The position numbers were made by a program, and so were the translations under genes. Of a stretch of 64,000 nucleotides of DNA, positions 15,301 to 30,300 are shown in pieces (position 1 is the stretch's first letter; every line of letters starts with the position of its first letter). The notes below the pieces were generated by a model. It ran no database searches. It had not been told where the DNA came from and was given only the letters and a program-made list of their open reading frames with translations. The DNA comes from Branchiostoma floridae (taxonomy: Eukaryota; Chordata; Leptocardii; Amphioxiformes; Branchiostomatidae), in contig NC_049984.1 in the NCBI RefSeq assembly GCF_000003815.2, forward strand, positions 15,460,765 to 15,524,764. Direction: 5' to 3'.

Positions 15301-18300
15301 TTACAGCTGCCCTGATGAAATTGGTACCGTGGATCCTGTAGCTAGCTGTACTGAGGGGTTAAAAACCATTATCGAGAGCGACGAACGCTGTGGAAAGATC
15401 ATGGAAGACTTCCAGGCTTGTCACGATGCCGTTGCCCCTGAACCCTACTTTATTGCCTGTGTCTACGATGTCTGCGAGTACCAAGGCAGTTTGGAATTCC
15501 TCTGCCAAAACCTGGAGGCCTACGTGCAAGCATGCTCTGACAACGGGATAGACTTGGGCGAATGGAGAACACCAACTATATGTCGTAAGTTGACATAGTT
15601 AACAGAAAGGCTTAGGATGTTCTGTATCTTTCAGCTTGTACGTCTATCATGTCACCATTGCAAGAGGTCGCCTGATTGATTCCAATTCTTTTCGTTTTAT
15701 CCATCAGCGCTGACATGTCCAATAAACAGTCACTACACAACCTGTGCAAGTGCCTGTCCGGCTACCTGCACCGACGTGGCGGCACCAAACCAGTGCAACC
15801 ATCCTTGTAAGGAGGCCTGTGAATGTGACCTCGGCTTTGTCCTTAGCGGTGAAGTCTGCGTTCCACAGGAGCAGTGTGGTTGTCTGAAGGACGGCATCTA
15901 CTACCCGGTGAGTTATCCCTTTTTTGTTAAATCGCCTGTTACAGAGTAAGCATTGAATGGTCTCTTGCGAGATCTCTGTACAATTATCGGTCCTTTTTGT
16001 GGTAAGAATCGCTGACCGAGTGCAGAAGATATTGTTAGAGTTACAGCTGATAGAGTACGGAGACATCTGGGCGAGTTGACGATGCCAGAACATGTGCTTT
16101 TTTGTCTTGCAGTTGGGAGCCGAATGGAGCGAGGCCAACGGTCAGACTTGTAGCTGTCGTGGACAGAATGATATCAGCTGTCAACAAGTGGTCTGCGAAG
16201 ATGGCTTCTTCTGGAACCTGGAAGACGGCACCTGGGACTGTCGCTGCTTACCTGACAGAGATTGTGATGGTGGTGGGTGCTACTTTTAGACTTCTTTGCA
16301 AAAGTTCAGACCTTGATCCTCTGATCTATCTCTTGCAGTTGTAAGCAGTGACGAGATGCCCAACTTTTGCTTTCTTCCTTCCTCTCATGCAATAGAACGT
16401 GGCCCAGTCGAAGCCATTTGCGTCAGCTGGGGAGATCCTCACTACATCACCTTTGATGGAAAGAACATGAATTTCATGGGCGCATGCACCTACATTCTCA
16501 GCAAGGCCAGTCGACAGAATGACCAACTTCCAGCCTTTGAGATTCAGGCTACCAACGACAGAAGAGGCTCCGACCGTGTATCTTACACAGATAGCGCACT
16601 CATCAACATCTATCAGCATACTGTGATCTTGGGACAAGGGCGCATTGTGACGGTAAGTACTCTTACACATCGCATTTGGTACTTCTTTTCTCTTGGTAAG
16701 GTCTCTGTTTCTTAGGAAGACCGTGTTGTTTACTTGGCTAAATAAAGTTCCCCCCTCTCTTGGTCTCTGCAGCTGAACGGCCTGCAGGTCACTCCTCCAG
16801 TCAACTTGGCACAAGGCATCAACATACAAATGAGTGGACCCAACGTCGTGCTCAGCACTACCTTTGGACTCAGGGTGTCCTTCGACGGAAACCATCGTCT
16901 AGAAGTCGTGGTACCACCAACCTACTTTAACACTACACAAGGTATTTGTGGCAACTTCAATGGAGACCAAAGCGATGACACGCTCAAGTCGGACGGAAGC
17001 GTGGCTATCGATGCCAACGACTGGGGCAATAGCTGGAAGACCAACACAAGGTGAGTATTGAGCTCCTCATTTGGGAGGTACGATGCCTTCGCGTCTGTAG
17101 GGCAGAGTATGTAGATAAGTTTAGAGAAGTGTCTCCTTGCGTCTCTGCAGCAGCGGGAACGTAGGCTATGGCCTCGCTGAGCGCTAGACGAAATCGACCA
17201 ATCAATTCTTCTTATGTACTAATAAAAGTTGGGTTGATATATTCCCTCACGTCGTGACCATTGTGTTCCAGCTGTCCTGACGAGGATCAAATCGTCACGC
17301 CTGACTGTGAGCCAGGGCTACAAACCATCATCGAGAGCAACGAACGGTGCGGCAAGATCATGGAAGACTTCCAGGCTTGTCACAGCTGGGTTGATCCACA
17401 AGCCTACTATGAAGCCTGCGTCTTCGACGTCTGCGAGTACCAAGGCAGTCTGGAAATGCTCTGTCAGACCTTGGAGGCCTACGTGCAAGCATGTGCCGAA
17501 CAGGGACTAGACTTGGGCGATTGGAGAACACCAACAATATGTCGTAAGTAGACAAAGTGGACACTTTAATTTGTTATCCTTTGTAACTTTTACGTTTTCG
17601 TCCATCATGTCACCATTGCTAGACGTCGATAGATTGAAATACGATTCTCTTTCCTTTATCCCTCAGCGCTGACATGTCCAGTAAACAGCCACTACACCAC
17701 CTGCGCGAGTGCCTGTCCCGCTACCTGCACCGACGTGGCGGCACCAAACCAGTGCAACCATCCTTGTAAGGAGGCGTGTGAATGTGACCTTGGCTTTGTC
17801 CTTAGCGGTGAAGTCTGCGTTCCACAGGAGCAGTGTGGTTGTCTGAAGGACGGCATCTACTACCCGGTGAGTTATCCCTTTTTTGTTAAATCGCCTGTTA
17901 GAGAGTAAGCATTGAATGGTCTCTTGCGAGATCTCTGTACAATTATCGGTCCTTTTTGTGGTAAGAATCGCTGACCGAGTGCAGAAGGTATTGTTAGAGT
18001 TACAGCTGATAGAGTACGGAAAAATCTGGGCGAGTTGACGATGCCAGAACATGTGCTTTTGTCTTGCAGTTGGGCGCCGAATGGAGCGAGGCCAACGGTC
18101 AGACTTGTAGCTGTCGGGGACAGAATGATATCAGCTGTCAACAAGTGGTCTGCGAAGATGGCTTCTTCTGGAACTTGGAAGACGGCACCTGGGACTGTCG
18201 CTGCTTACCTGACAGAGATTGTGATGGTGGTGGGTGCTACTTTTAGACTTCTTTGCAAAAGTTTAGACCTTGATCCTCTGATCTATCTGTTGCAGTTGTA

Positions 18301-21300
18301 ATCAGTGACGAGATGCCCAACTTTTGCTTTCTTCCTTCCTCTCGTGCAATAGAACGTGGCCCAGTCGAAGCCATTTGCGTCAGCTGGGGCGATCCTCACT
18401 ACATCACCTTTGACGGAATGAACATGAATTTCATGGGCGCATGCACCTACATTCTCAGCAAGGCCAGCCGACAGAACGACCAACTTCCAGCCTTTGAGAT
18501 TCAGGCTACCAACGACAGAAGAGGCTCCGACCGTGTATCTTACACAGATAGCGCACTCATCAACATCTATCAGCATACTGTGATCTTGGGACAAGGGCGC
18601 ATTGTGACGGTAAGTACTCTTACACATCGCATTTGGCACTTCTTTTCTCTTGGTAAGGTCTCTGTTTCTTAGGAAGACCGTGTTGTTTACTTGGCTGAAT
18701 AAAGGTTCCCCCTCTCTTCGTCTCTGCAGCTGAACGGCCTGCAGGTCACTCCTCCGGTCAACTTGGCACAAGGCATCAACATACAAATGAGTGGACCCAA
18801 CGTCGTGCTCAGCACTACCTTTGGACTCAGGGTGTCCTTCGACGGAAACCATCGTCTAGAAGTCGTGGTACCACCAACCTACTTCAACACTACACAGGGC
18901 ATTTGTGGCAACTTCAACGGCGACAAAGCCGATGACATGCTCAAGTCGGACGGAATCATGGCTATCGATGCCAACGAGTGGGGCAATAGCTGGAAGACCA
19001 ACACAAGGTAAGCATTGCGCTCCTCATTTTGGAGGTACGATGCCGTCGCGTCTGTAGGGCAGAGTATGTAGATAAGTTTAGAGAAGTGTCTCCTTGCGTC
19101 TCTGCAGCAGCAGGCTCGATGAGCGCTAGACGAAATCGAACAATCATATCTTTGTATGTACATGTACGAAAGTTGGGTTGATATATTCTCACGTCGTGAC
19201 CATTGTGTTCCAGCTGTCCTGACGAGGTTCAAATCGTCACGCCTGACTGTGAGCCAGGGCTACAAACCATCATCGAAAGCAACGAACGGTGCGGCAAGAT
19301 CATGGAAGACTTCCAGGCTTGTCACAGCTGGGTTGATCCACAAGCCTACTATGAAGCCTGCGTCTTCGACGTCTGCGAGTACCAAGGCAGTCTGGAAATG
19401 CTCTGTCAGACCTTGGAGGCCTACGTGCAAGCATGTGCCGAACAGGGACTAGACTTGGGCGATTGGAGAACACCAACAATATGTCGTAAGTAGACAAAGT
19501 GGACACTTTAATTTGTTATCCTTTGTAACTTTTACGTTTTCGTCCATCATGTCACCATTGCTAGACGTCGATAGATTGAAATACGATTCTCTTTCCTTTA
19601 TCCCTCAGCGCTGACATGTCCAGTAAACAGCCACTACACCACCTGCGCGAGTGCCTGTCCCGCTACCTGCACCGACGTGGCGGCACCAAACCAGTGCAAC
19701 CATCCTTGTAAGGAGGCGTGTGAATGTGACCTCGGCTTTGTCCTTAGCGGTGAAGTCTGCGTTCCACAGGAGCAGTGTGGTTGTCTGAAGGACGGCATCT
19801 ACTACCCGGTGAGTTATCCCTTTTTTGTTAAATCGCCTGTTAGAGAGTAAGCATTGAATGGTCTCTTGCGAGATCTCTGTACAATTATCGGTCCTTTTTG
19901 TGGTAAGAATCGCTGACCGAGTGCAGAAGATATTGTTAGAGTTACAGCTGATAGAGTACGGAAAAATCTGGGCGAGTTGACGATGCCAGAACATGTGCTT
20001 TTGTCTTGCAGTTGGGCGCCGAATGGAGCGAGGCCAACGGTCAGACTTGTAGCTGTCGGGGACAGAATGATATCAGCTGTCAACAAGTGGTCTGCGAAGA
20101 TGGCTTCTTCTGGAACTTGGAAGACGGCACCTGGGACTGTCGCTGCTTACCTGACAGAGATTGTGATGGTGGTGGGTGCTACTTTTAGACTTCCTTGCAA
20201 AAGTTCAGACCTTGATCCTCTGATCTATCTGTTGCAGTTGTAATCAGTGACGAGATGCCCAACTTTTGCTTTCTTCCTTCCTCTCATGCAATAGAACGTG
20301 GCCCAGTCGAAGCCATTTGCGTCAGCTGGGGCGATCCTCACTACATCACCTTTGACGGAAAGAACATGAATTTCATGGGCGCATGCACCTACATTCTCAG
20401 CAAGGCCAGCCGACAGAACGACCAACTTCCAGCCTTTGAGATTCAGGCTACCAACGACAGAAGAGGCTCCGACCGTGTATCTTACACAGATAGCGCACTC
20501 ATCAACATCTATCAGCATACTGTGATCTTGGGACAAGGGCGCATTGTGACGGTAAGTACTCTTACACATCGCATTTGGCACTTCTTTTCTCTTGGTAAGG
20601 TCTCTGTTTCTTAGGAAGACCGTGTTGTTTACTTGGCTAAATAAAGTTCCCCCCTCTCTTGGTCTCTGCAGCTGAACGGCCTGCAGGTCACTCCTCCGGT
20701 CAACTTGGCACAAGGCATCAACATACAATTGAGTGGACCCAACGTCGTGCTCAGCACTACCTTTGGACTCAGGGTGTCCTTCGACGGAAACCATCGTCTA
20801 GAAGTCGTGGTACCACCAACCTACTTCAACACTACACAGGGCATTTGTGGCAACTTCAACGGCGACAAAGCCGATGACATGCTCAAGTCGGACGGAATCA
20901 TGGCTATCGATGCCAACGAGTGGGGCAATAGTTGGAAGACCAACACAAGGTAAGCATTGCGCTCCTCATTTTGGAGGTACGATGCCGTCGCGTCTGTAGG
21001 GCAGAGTATGTAGATAAGTTTAGAGAAGTGTCTCCTTGCGTCTCTGCAGCAGCAGGCTCGATGAGCGCTAGACGAAATCGACCAATCAATTCTTTGTATG
21101 TACATGTACGAAAGTTGGGTTGATATATTCTCACGTCGTGACCATTGTGTTCCAGCTGTCCTGACGAGGTTCAAATCGTCACGCCTGACTGTGAGCCAGG
21201 GCTACAAACCATCATCGAGAGCAACGAACGGTGCGGCAAGATCATGGAAGACTTCCAGGCTTGTCACAGCTGGGTTGATCCACAAGCCTACTATGAAGCC

Positions 21301-24300
21301 TGCGTCTTCGACGTCTGCGAGTACCAAGGCAGTCTGGAAATGCTCTGTCAGACCTTGGAGGCCTACGTGCAAGCATGTGCCGAACAGGGACTAGACTTGG
21401 GCGATTGGAGAACACCAACAATATGTCGTAAGTAGACAAAGTGGACACTTTAATTTGTTATCCTTTGTAACTTTTACGTTTTCGTCCATCATGTCACCAT
21501 TGCTAGACGTCGATAGATTGAAATACGATTCTCTTTCCTTTATCCCTCAGCGCTGACATGTCCAGTAAACAGCCACTACACCACCTGCGCGAGTGCCTGT
21601 CCCGCTACCTGCACCGACGTGGCGGCACCAAACCAGTGCAACCATCCTTGTAAGGAGGCGTGTGAATGTGACCTCGGCTTTGTCCTTAGCGGTGAAGTCT
21701 GCGTTCCACAGGAGCAGTGTGGTTGTCTGAAGGACGGCATCTACTACCCGGTGAGTTATCCCTTTTTTGTTAAATCGCCTGTTAGAGAGTAAGCATTGAA
21801 TGGTCTCTTGCGAGATCTCTGTACAATTATCGGTCCTTTTTGTGGTAAGAATCGCTGACCGAGTGCAGAAGATATTGTCAGAGTTACAGCTGATAGAGTA
21901 CGGAAAAATCTGGGCGAGTTGACGATGCCAGAACATGTGCTTTTGTCCTGCAGTTGAGCGCCGAATGGAGCGAGGCCAACGGTCAGACTTGTAGCTGTCG
22001 GGGACAGAATGATATCAGCTGTCAACAAGTGGTCTGCGAAGATGGCTTCTTCTGGAACTTGGAAGACGGCACCTGGGACTGTCGCTGCTTACCTGACAGA
22101 GATTGTGATGGTGGTGGGTGCTACTTTTAGACTTCTTTGCAAAAGTTCAGACCTTGATCCTCTGATATATGTGTTGCAGTTGTAATCAGTGACGAGATGC
22201 CCAACTTTTGCTTTCTTCCTTCCTCTCATGCAATAGAACGTGGCCCAGTCGAAGCCATTTGCGTCAGCTGGGGCGATCCTCACTACATCACCTTTGACGG
22301 AAAGAACATGAATTTCATGGGCGCATGCACCTACATTCTCAGCAAGGCCAGCCGACAGAACGACCAACTTCCAGCCTTTGAGATTCAGGCTACCAACGAC
22401 AGAAGAGGCTCCGACCGTGTATCTTACACAGATAGCGCACTCATCAACATCTATCAGCATACTGTGATCTTGGGACAAGGGCGCATTGTGACGGTAAGTA
22501 CTCTTACACATCGCATTTGGCACTTCTTTTCTCTTGGTAAGGTCTCTGTTTCTTAGGAAGACCGTGTTGTTTACTTGGCTAAATAAAGTTCCCCCCTCTC
22601 TTGGTCTCTGCAGCTGAACGGCCTGCAGGTCACTCCTCCGGTCAACTTGGCACAAGGCATCAACATACAATTGAGTGGACCCAACGTCGTGCTCAGCACT
22701 ACCTTTGGACTCAGGGTGTCCTTCGACGGAAACCATCGTCTAGAAGTCGTGGTACCACCAACCTACTTCAACACTACACAGGGCATTTGTGGCAACTTCA
22801 ACGGCGACAAAGCCGATGACATGCTCAAGTCGGACGGAATCATGGCTATCGATGCCAACGAGTGGGGCAATAGCTGGAAGACCAACACAAGGTAAGCATT
22901 GCGCTCCTCATTTTGGAGGTACGATGCCGTCGCGTCTGTAGGGCAGAGTATGTAGATAAGTTTAGAGAAGTGTCTCCTTGCGTCTCTGCAGCAGCAGGCT
23001 CGATGAGCGCTAGACGAAATCGACCAATCAATTCTTTGTATGTACATGTACGAAAGCTGGGTTGATATATTCTCACGTCGTGACCATTGTGTTCCAGCTG
23101 TCCTAACGAGGTTCAAATCGTCACGCCTGACTGTGAGCCAGGGCTACAAACCATCATCGAGAGCAACGAACGGTGCGGCAAGATCATGGAAGACTTCCAG
23201 GCTTGTCACAGCTGGGTTGATCCACAAGCCTACTATGAAGCCTGCGTCTTCGACGTCTGCGAGTACCAAGGCAGTCTGGAAATGCTCTGTCAGACCTTGG
23301 AGGCCTACGTGCAAGCATGTGCCGAACAGGGACTAGACTTGGGCGATTGGAGAACACCAACAATATGTCGTAAGTAGACAAAGTGGACACTTTAATTTGT
23401 TATCCTTTGTAACTTTTACGTTTTCGTCCATCATGTCACCATTGCTAGACGTCGATAGATTGAAATACGATTCTCTTTCCTTTATCCCTCAGCGCTGACA
23501 TGTCCAGTAAACAGCCACTACACCACCTGCGCGAGTGCCTGTCCCGCTACCTGCACCGACGTGGCGGCACCAAACCAGTGCAACCATCCTTGTAAGGAGG
23601 CGTGTGAATGTGACCTCGGCTTTGTCCTTAGCGGTGAAGTCTGCGTTCCACAGGAGCAGTGTGGTTGTCTGAAGGACGGCATCTACTACCCGGTGAGTTA
23701 TCCCTTTTTTGTTAAATCGCCTGTTAGAGAGTAAGCATTGAATGGTCTCTTGCGAGATCTCTGTACAATTATCGGTCCTTTTTGTGGTAAGAATCGCTGA
23801 CCGAGTGCAGAAGATATTGTTAGAGTTACAGCTGATAGAGTACGGAAAAATCTGGGCGAGTTGACGATGCCAGAACATGTGCTTTTGTCTTGCAGTTGGG
23901 CGCCGAATGGAGCGAGGCCAACGGTCAGACTTGTAGCTGTCGGGGACAGAATGATATCAGCTGTCAACAAGTGGTCTGCGAAGATGGCTTCTTCTGGAAC
24001 TTGGAAGACGGCACCTGGGACTGTCGCTGCTTACCTGACAGAGATTGTGATGGTGGTGGGTGCTACTTTTAGACTTCTTTGCAAAAGTTCAGACCTTGAT
24101 CCTCTGATCTATCTGTTGCAGTTGTAATCAGTGACGAGATGCCCAACTTTTGCTTTCATCCTTCCTCTCATGCAATAGAACGTGGCCCAGTCGAAGCCAT
24201 TTGCGTCAGCTGGGGCGATCCTCACTACATCACCTTTGACGGAAAGAACATGAATTTCATGGGCGCATGCACCTACATTCTCAGCAAGGCCAGCCGACAG

Positions 24301-27300
24301 AACGACCAACTTCCAGCCTTTGAGATTCAGGCTACCAACGACAGAAGAGGCTCCGACCGTGTATCTTACACAGATAGCGCACTCATCAACATCTATCAGC
24401 ATACTGTGATCTTGGGACAAGGGCGCATTGTGACGGTAAGTACTCTTACACATCGCATTTGGCACTTCTTTTCTCTTGGTAAGGTCTCTGTTTCTTAGGA
24501 AGACCGTGTTGTTTACTTGGCTAAATAAAGTTCCCCCCTCTCTTGGTCTCTGCAGCTGAACGGCCTGCAGGTCACTCCTCCGGTCAACTTGGCACAAGGC
24601 ATCAACATACAATTGAGTGGACCCAACGTCGTGCTTAGCACTACCTTTGGACTCAGGGTGTCCTTCGACGGAAACCATCGTCTAGAAGTCGTGGTACCAC
24701 CAACCTACTTCAACACTACACAGGGCATTTGTGGCAACTTCAACGGCGACAAAGCCGATGACATGCTCAAGTCGGACGGAATCATGGCTATCGATGCCAA
24801 CGAGTGGGGCAATAGCTGGAAGACCAACACAAGGTAAGCATTGCGCTCCTCATTTTGGAGGTACGATGCCGTCGCGTCTGTAGGGCAGAGTATGTAGATA
24901 AGTTTAGAGAAGTGTCTCCTTGCGTCTCTGCAGCAGCAGGCTCGATGAGCGCTAGACGAAATCGACCAATCAATTCTTTGTATGTACATGTACGAAAGTT
25001 GGGTTGATATATTCTCACGTCGTGACCATTGTGTTCCAGCTGTCCTGACGAGGTTCAAATCGTCACGCCTGACTGTGAGCCAGGGCTACAAACCATCATC
25101 GAGAGCAACGAACGGTGCGGCAAGATCATGGAAGACTTCCAGGCTTGTCACAGCTGGGTTGATCCACAAGCCTACTATGAAGCCTGCGTCTTCGACGTCT
25201 GCGAGTACCAAGGCAGTCTGGAAATGCTCTGTCAGACCTTGGAGGCCTACGTGCAAGCATGTGCCGAACAGGGACTAGACTTGGGCGATTGGAGAACACC
25301 AACAATATGTCGTAAGTAGACAAAGTGGACACTTTAATTTGTTATCCTTTGTAACTTTTACGTTTTCGTCCATCATGTCACCATTGCTAGACGTCGATAG
25401 ATTGAAATACGATTCTCTTTCCTTTATCCCTCAGCGCTGACATGTCCAGTAAACAGCCACTACACCACCTGCGCGAGTGCCTGTCCCGCTACCTGCACCG
25501 ACGTGGCGGCACCAAACCAGTGCAACCATCCTTGTAAGGAGGCGTGTGAATGTGACCTCGGCTTTGTCCTTAGCGGTGAAGTCTGCGTTCCACAGGAGCA
25601 GTGTGGTTGTCTGAAGGACGGCATCTACTACCCGGTGAGTTATCCCTTTTTTGTTAAATCGCCTGTTAGAGAGTAAGCATTGAATGGTCTCTTGCGAGAT
25701 CTCTGTACAATTATCGGTCCTTTTTGTGGTAAGAATCGCTGACCGAGTGCAGAAGATATTGTTAGAGTTACAGCTGATAGAGTACGGAAAAATCTGGGCG
25801 AGTTGACGATGCCAGAACATGTGCTTTTGTCTTGCAGTTGGGCGCCGAATGGAGCGAGGCCAACGGTCAGACTTGTAGCTGTCGGGGACAGAATGATATC
25901 AGCTGTCAACAAGTGGTCTGCGAAGATGGCTTCTTCTGGAACTTGGAAGACGGCACCTGGGACTGTCGCTGCTTACCTGACAGAGATTGTGATGGTGGTG
26001 GGTGCTACTTTTAGACTTCTTTGCAAAAGTTCAGACCTTGATCCTCTGATCTATCTGTTGCAGTTGTAATCAGTGACGAGATGCCCAACTTTTGCTTTCT
26101 TCCTTCCTCTCATGCAATAGAACGTGGCCCAGTCGAAGCCATTTGCGTCAGCTGGGGCGATCCTCACTACATCACCTTTGACGGAAAGAACATGAATTTC
26201 ATGGGCGCATGCACCTACATTCTCAGCAAGGCCAGCCGACAGAACGACCAACTTCCAGCCTTTGAGATTCAGGCTACCAACGACAGAAGAGGCTCCGACC
26301 GTGTATCTTACACAGATAGCGCACTCATCAACATCTATCAGCATACTGTGATCTTGGGACAAGGGCGCATTGTGACGGTAAGTACTCTTACACATCGCAT
26401 TTGGCACTTCTTTTCTCTTGGTAAGGTCTCTGTTTCTTAGGAAGACCGTGTTGTTTACTTGGCTAAATAAAGTTCCCCCCTCTCTTGGTCTCTGCAGCTG
26501 AACGGCCTGCAGGTCACTCCTCCGGTCAACTTGGCACAAGGCATCAACATACAATTGAGTGGACCCAACGTCGTGCTCAGCACTACCTTTGGACTCAGGG
26601 TGTCCTTCGACGGAAACCATCGTCTAGAAGTCGTGGTACCACCAACCTACTTCAACACTACACAGGGCATTTGTGGCAACTTCAACGGCGACAAAGCCGA
26701 TGACATGCTCAAGTCGGACGGAATCATGGCTATCGATGCCAACGAGTGGGGCAATAGTTGGAAGACCAACACAAGGTAAGCATTGCGCTCCTCATTTTGG
26801 AGGTACGATGCCGTCGCGTCTGTAGGGCAGAGTATGTAGATAAGTTTAGAGAAGTGTCTCCTTGCGTCTCTGCAGCAGCAGGCTCGATGAGCGCTAGACG
26901 AAATCGACCAATCAATTCTTTGTATGTACATGTACGAAAGTTGGGTTGATATATTCTCACGTCGTGACCATTGTGTTCCAGCTGTCCTGACGAGGTTCAA
27001 ATCGTCACGCCTGACTGTGAGCCAGGGCTACAAACCATCATCGAGAGCAACGAACGGTGCGGCAAGATCATGGAAGACTTCCAGGCTTGTCACAGCTGGG
27101 TTGATCCACAAGCCTACTATGAAGCCTGTGTCTTCGACGTCTGCGAGTACCAAGGCAGTCTGGAAATGCTCTGTCAGACCTTGGAGGCCTACGTGCAAGC
27201 ATGTGCCGAACAGGGACTAGACTTGGGCGATTGGAGAACACCAACAATATGTCGTAAGTAGACAAAGTGGACACTTTAATTTGTTATCCTTTGTAACTTT

Positions 27301-30300
27301 TACGTTTTCGTCCATCATGTCACCATTGCTAGACGTCGATAGATTGAAATACGATTCTCTTTCCTTTATCCCTCAGCGCTGACATGTCCAGTAAACAGCC
27401 ACTACACCACCTGCGCGAGTGCCTGTCCCGCTACCTGCACCGACGTGGCGGCACCAAACCAGTGCAACCATCCTTGTAAGGAGGCGTGTGAATGTGACCT
27501 CGGCTTTGTCCTTAGCGGTGAAGTCTGCGTTCCACAGGAGCAGTGTGGTTGTCTGAAGGACGGCATCTACTACCCGGTGAGTTATCCCTTTTTTGTTAAA
27601 TCGCCTGTTAGAGAGTAAGCATTGAATGGTCTCTTGCGAGATCTCTGTACAATTATCGGTCCTTTTTGTGGTAAGAATCGCTGACCGAGTGCAGAAGATA
27701 TTGTTAGAGTTACAGCTGATAGAGTACGGAAAAATCTGGGCGAGTTGACGATGCCAGAACATGTGCTTTTGTCCTGCAGTTGGGCGCCGAATGGAGCGAG
27801 GCCAACGGTCAGACTTGTAGCTGTCGGGGACAGAATGATATCAGCTGTCAACAAGTGGTCTGCGAAGATGGCTTCTTCTGGAACTTGGAAGACGGCACCT
27901 GGGACTGTCGCTGCTTACCTGACAGAGATTGTGATGGTGGTGGGTGCTACTTTTAGACTTCTTTGCAAAAGTTCAGACCTTGATCCTCTGATCTATCTGT
28001 TGCAGTTGTAATCAGTGACGAGATGCCCAACTTTTGCTTTCTTCCTTCCTCTCATGCAATAGAACGTGGCCCAGTCGAAGCCATTTGCGTCAGCTGGGGC
28101 GATCCTCACTACATCACCTTTGACGGAAAGAACATGAATTTCATGGGCGCATGCACCTACATTCTCAGCAAGGCCAGCCGACAGAACGACCAACTTCCAG
28201 CCTTTGAGATTCAGGCTACCAACGACAGAAGAGGCTCCGACCGTGTATCTTACACAGATAGCGCACTCATCAACATCTATCAGCATACTGTGATCTTGGG
28301 ACAAGGGCGCATTGTGACGGTAAGTACTCTTACACATCGCATTTGGCACTTCTTTTCTCTTGGTAAGGTCTCTGTTTCTTAGGAAGACCGTGTTGTTTAC
28401 TTGGCTAAATAAAGTTCCCCCCTCTCTTGGTCTCTGCAGCTGAACGGCCTGCAGGTCACTCCTCCGGTCAACTTGGCACAAGGCATCAACATACAATTGA
28501 GTGGACCCAACGTCGTGCTTAGCACTACCTTTGGACTCAGGGTGTCCTTCGACGGAAACCATCGTCTAGAAGTCGTGGTACCACCAACCTACTTCAACAC
28601 TACACAGGGCATTTGTGGCAACTTCAACGGCGACAAAGCCGATGACATGCTCAAGTCGGACGGAATCATGGCTATCGATGCCAACGAGTGGGGCAATAGC
28701 TGGAAGACCAACACAAGGTAAGCATTGCGCTCCTCATTTTGGAGGTACGATGCCGTCGCGTCTGTAGGGCAGAGTATGTAGATAAGTTTAGAGAAGTGTC
28801 TCCTTGCGTCTCTGCAGCAGCAGGCTCGATGAGCGCTAGACGAAATCGACCAATCAATTCTTTGTATGTACATGTACGAAAGTTGGGTTGATATATTCTC
28901 ACGTCGTGACCATTGTGTTCCAGCTGTCCTGACGAGGTTCAAATCGTCACGCCTGACTGTGAGCCAGGGCTACAAACCATCATCGAGAGCAACGAACGGT
29001 GCGGCAAGATCATGGAAGACTTCCAGGCTTGTCACAGCTGGGTTGATCCACAAGCCTACTATGAAGCCTGCGTCTTCGACGTCTGCGAGTACCAAGGCAG
29101 TCTGGAAATGCTCTGTCAGACCTTGGAGGCCTACGTGCAAGCATGTGCCGAACAGGGACTAGACTTGGGCGATTGGAGAACACCAACAATATGTCGTAAG
29201 TAGACAAAGTGGACACTTTAATTTGTTATCCTTTGTAACTTTTACGTTTTCGTCCATCATGTCACCATTGCTAGACGTCGATAGATTGAAATACGATTCT
29301 CTTTCCTTTATCCCTCAGCGCTGACATGTCCAGTAAACAGCCACTGCACCACCTGCGCGAGTGCCTGTCCCGCTACCTGCACCGACGTGGCGGCACCAAA
29401 CCAGTGCAACCATCCTTGTAAGGAGGCGTGTGAATGTGACCTCGGCTTTGTCCTTAGCGGTGAAGTCTGCGTTCCACAGGGGCAGTGTGGTTGTCTGAAG
29501 GACGGCATCTACTACCCGGTGAGTTATCCCTTTTTTGTTAAATCGCCTGTTAGAGAGTAAGCATTGAATGGTCTCTTGCGAGATCTCTGTACAATTATCG
29601 GTCCTTTTTGTGGTAAGAATCGCTGACCGAGTGCAAAAGATATTGTTAGAGTTACAGCTGATAGAGTACGGAAAAATCTGGGCGAGTTGACGATGCCAGA
29701 ACATGTGCTTTTGTCTTGCAGTTGGGCGCCGAATGGAGCGAGGCCAACGGTCAGACTTGTAGCTGTCGGGGACAGAATGATATCAGCTGTCAACAAGTAG
29801 TCTGCGAAGATGGCTTCTTCTGGAACTTGGAAGACGGCACCTGGGACTGTCGCTGCTTACCTGACAGAGATTGTGATGGTGGTGGGTGCTACTTTTAGAC
29901 TTCTTTGCAAAAGTTCAGACCTTGATCCTCTGATATATGTGTTGCAGTTGTAATCAGTGACGAGATGCCCAACTTTTGCTTTCTTCCTTCCTCTCATGCA
30001 ATAGAACGTGGCCCAGTCGAAGCCATTTGCGTCAGCTGGGGCGATCCTCACTACATCACCTTTGACGGAAAGAACATGAATTTCATGGGCGCATGCACCT
30101 ACATTCTCAGCAAGGCCAGCCGACAGAACGACCAACTTCCAGCCTTTGAGATTCAGGCTACCAACGACAGAAGAGGCTCCGACCGTGTATCTTACACAGA
30201 TAGCGCACTCATCAACATCTATCAGCATACTGTGATCTTGGGACAAGGGCGCATTGTGACGGTAAGTACTCTTACACATAGCATTTGGCACTTCTTTTCT

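Noticed and set aside
21951-21960. Apparent stop (TTGAGC) at the start of the TILa exon in modules 6 and 11
   Set aside because: The exon frame reads TTG-AGC (Leu-Ser). TGA is out of frame, so the modules are intact.
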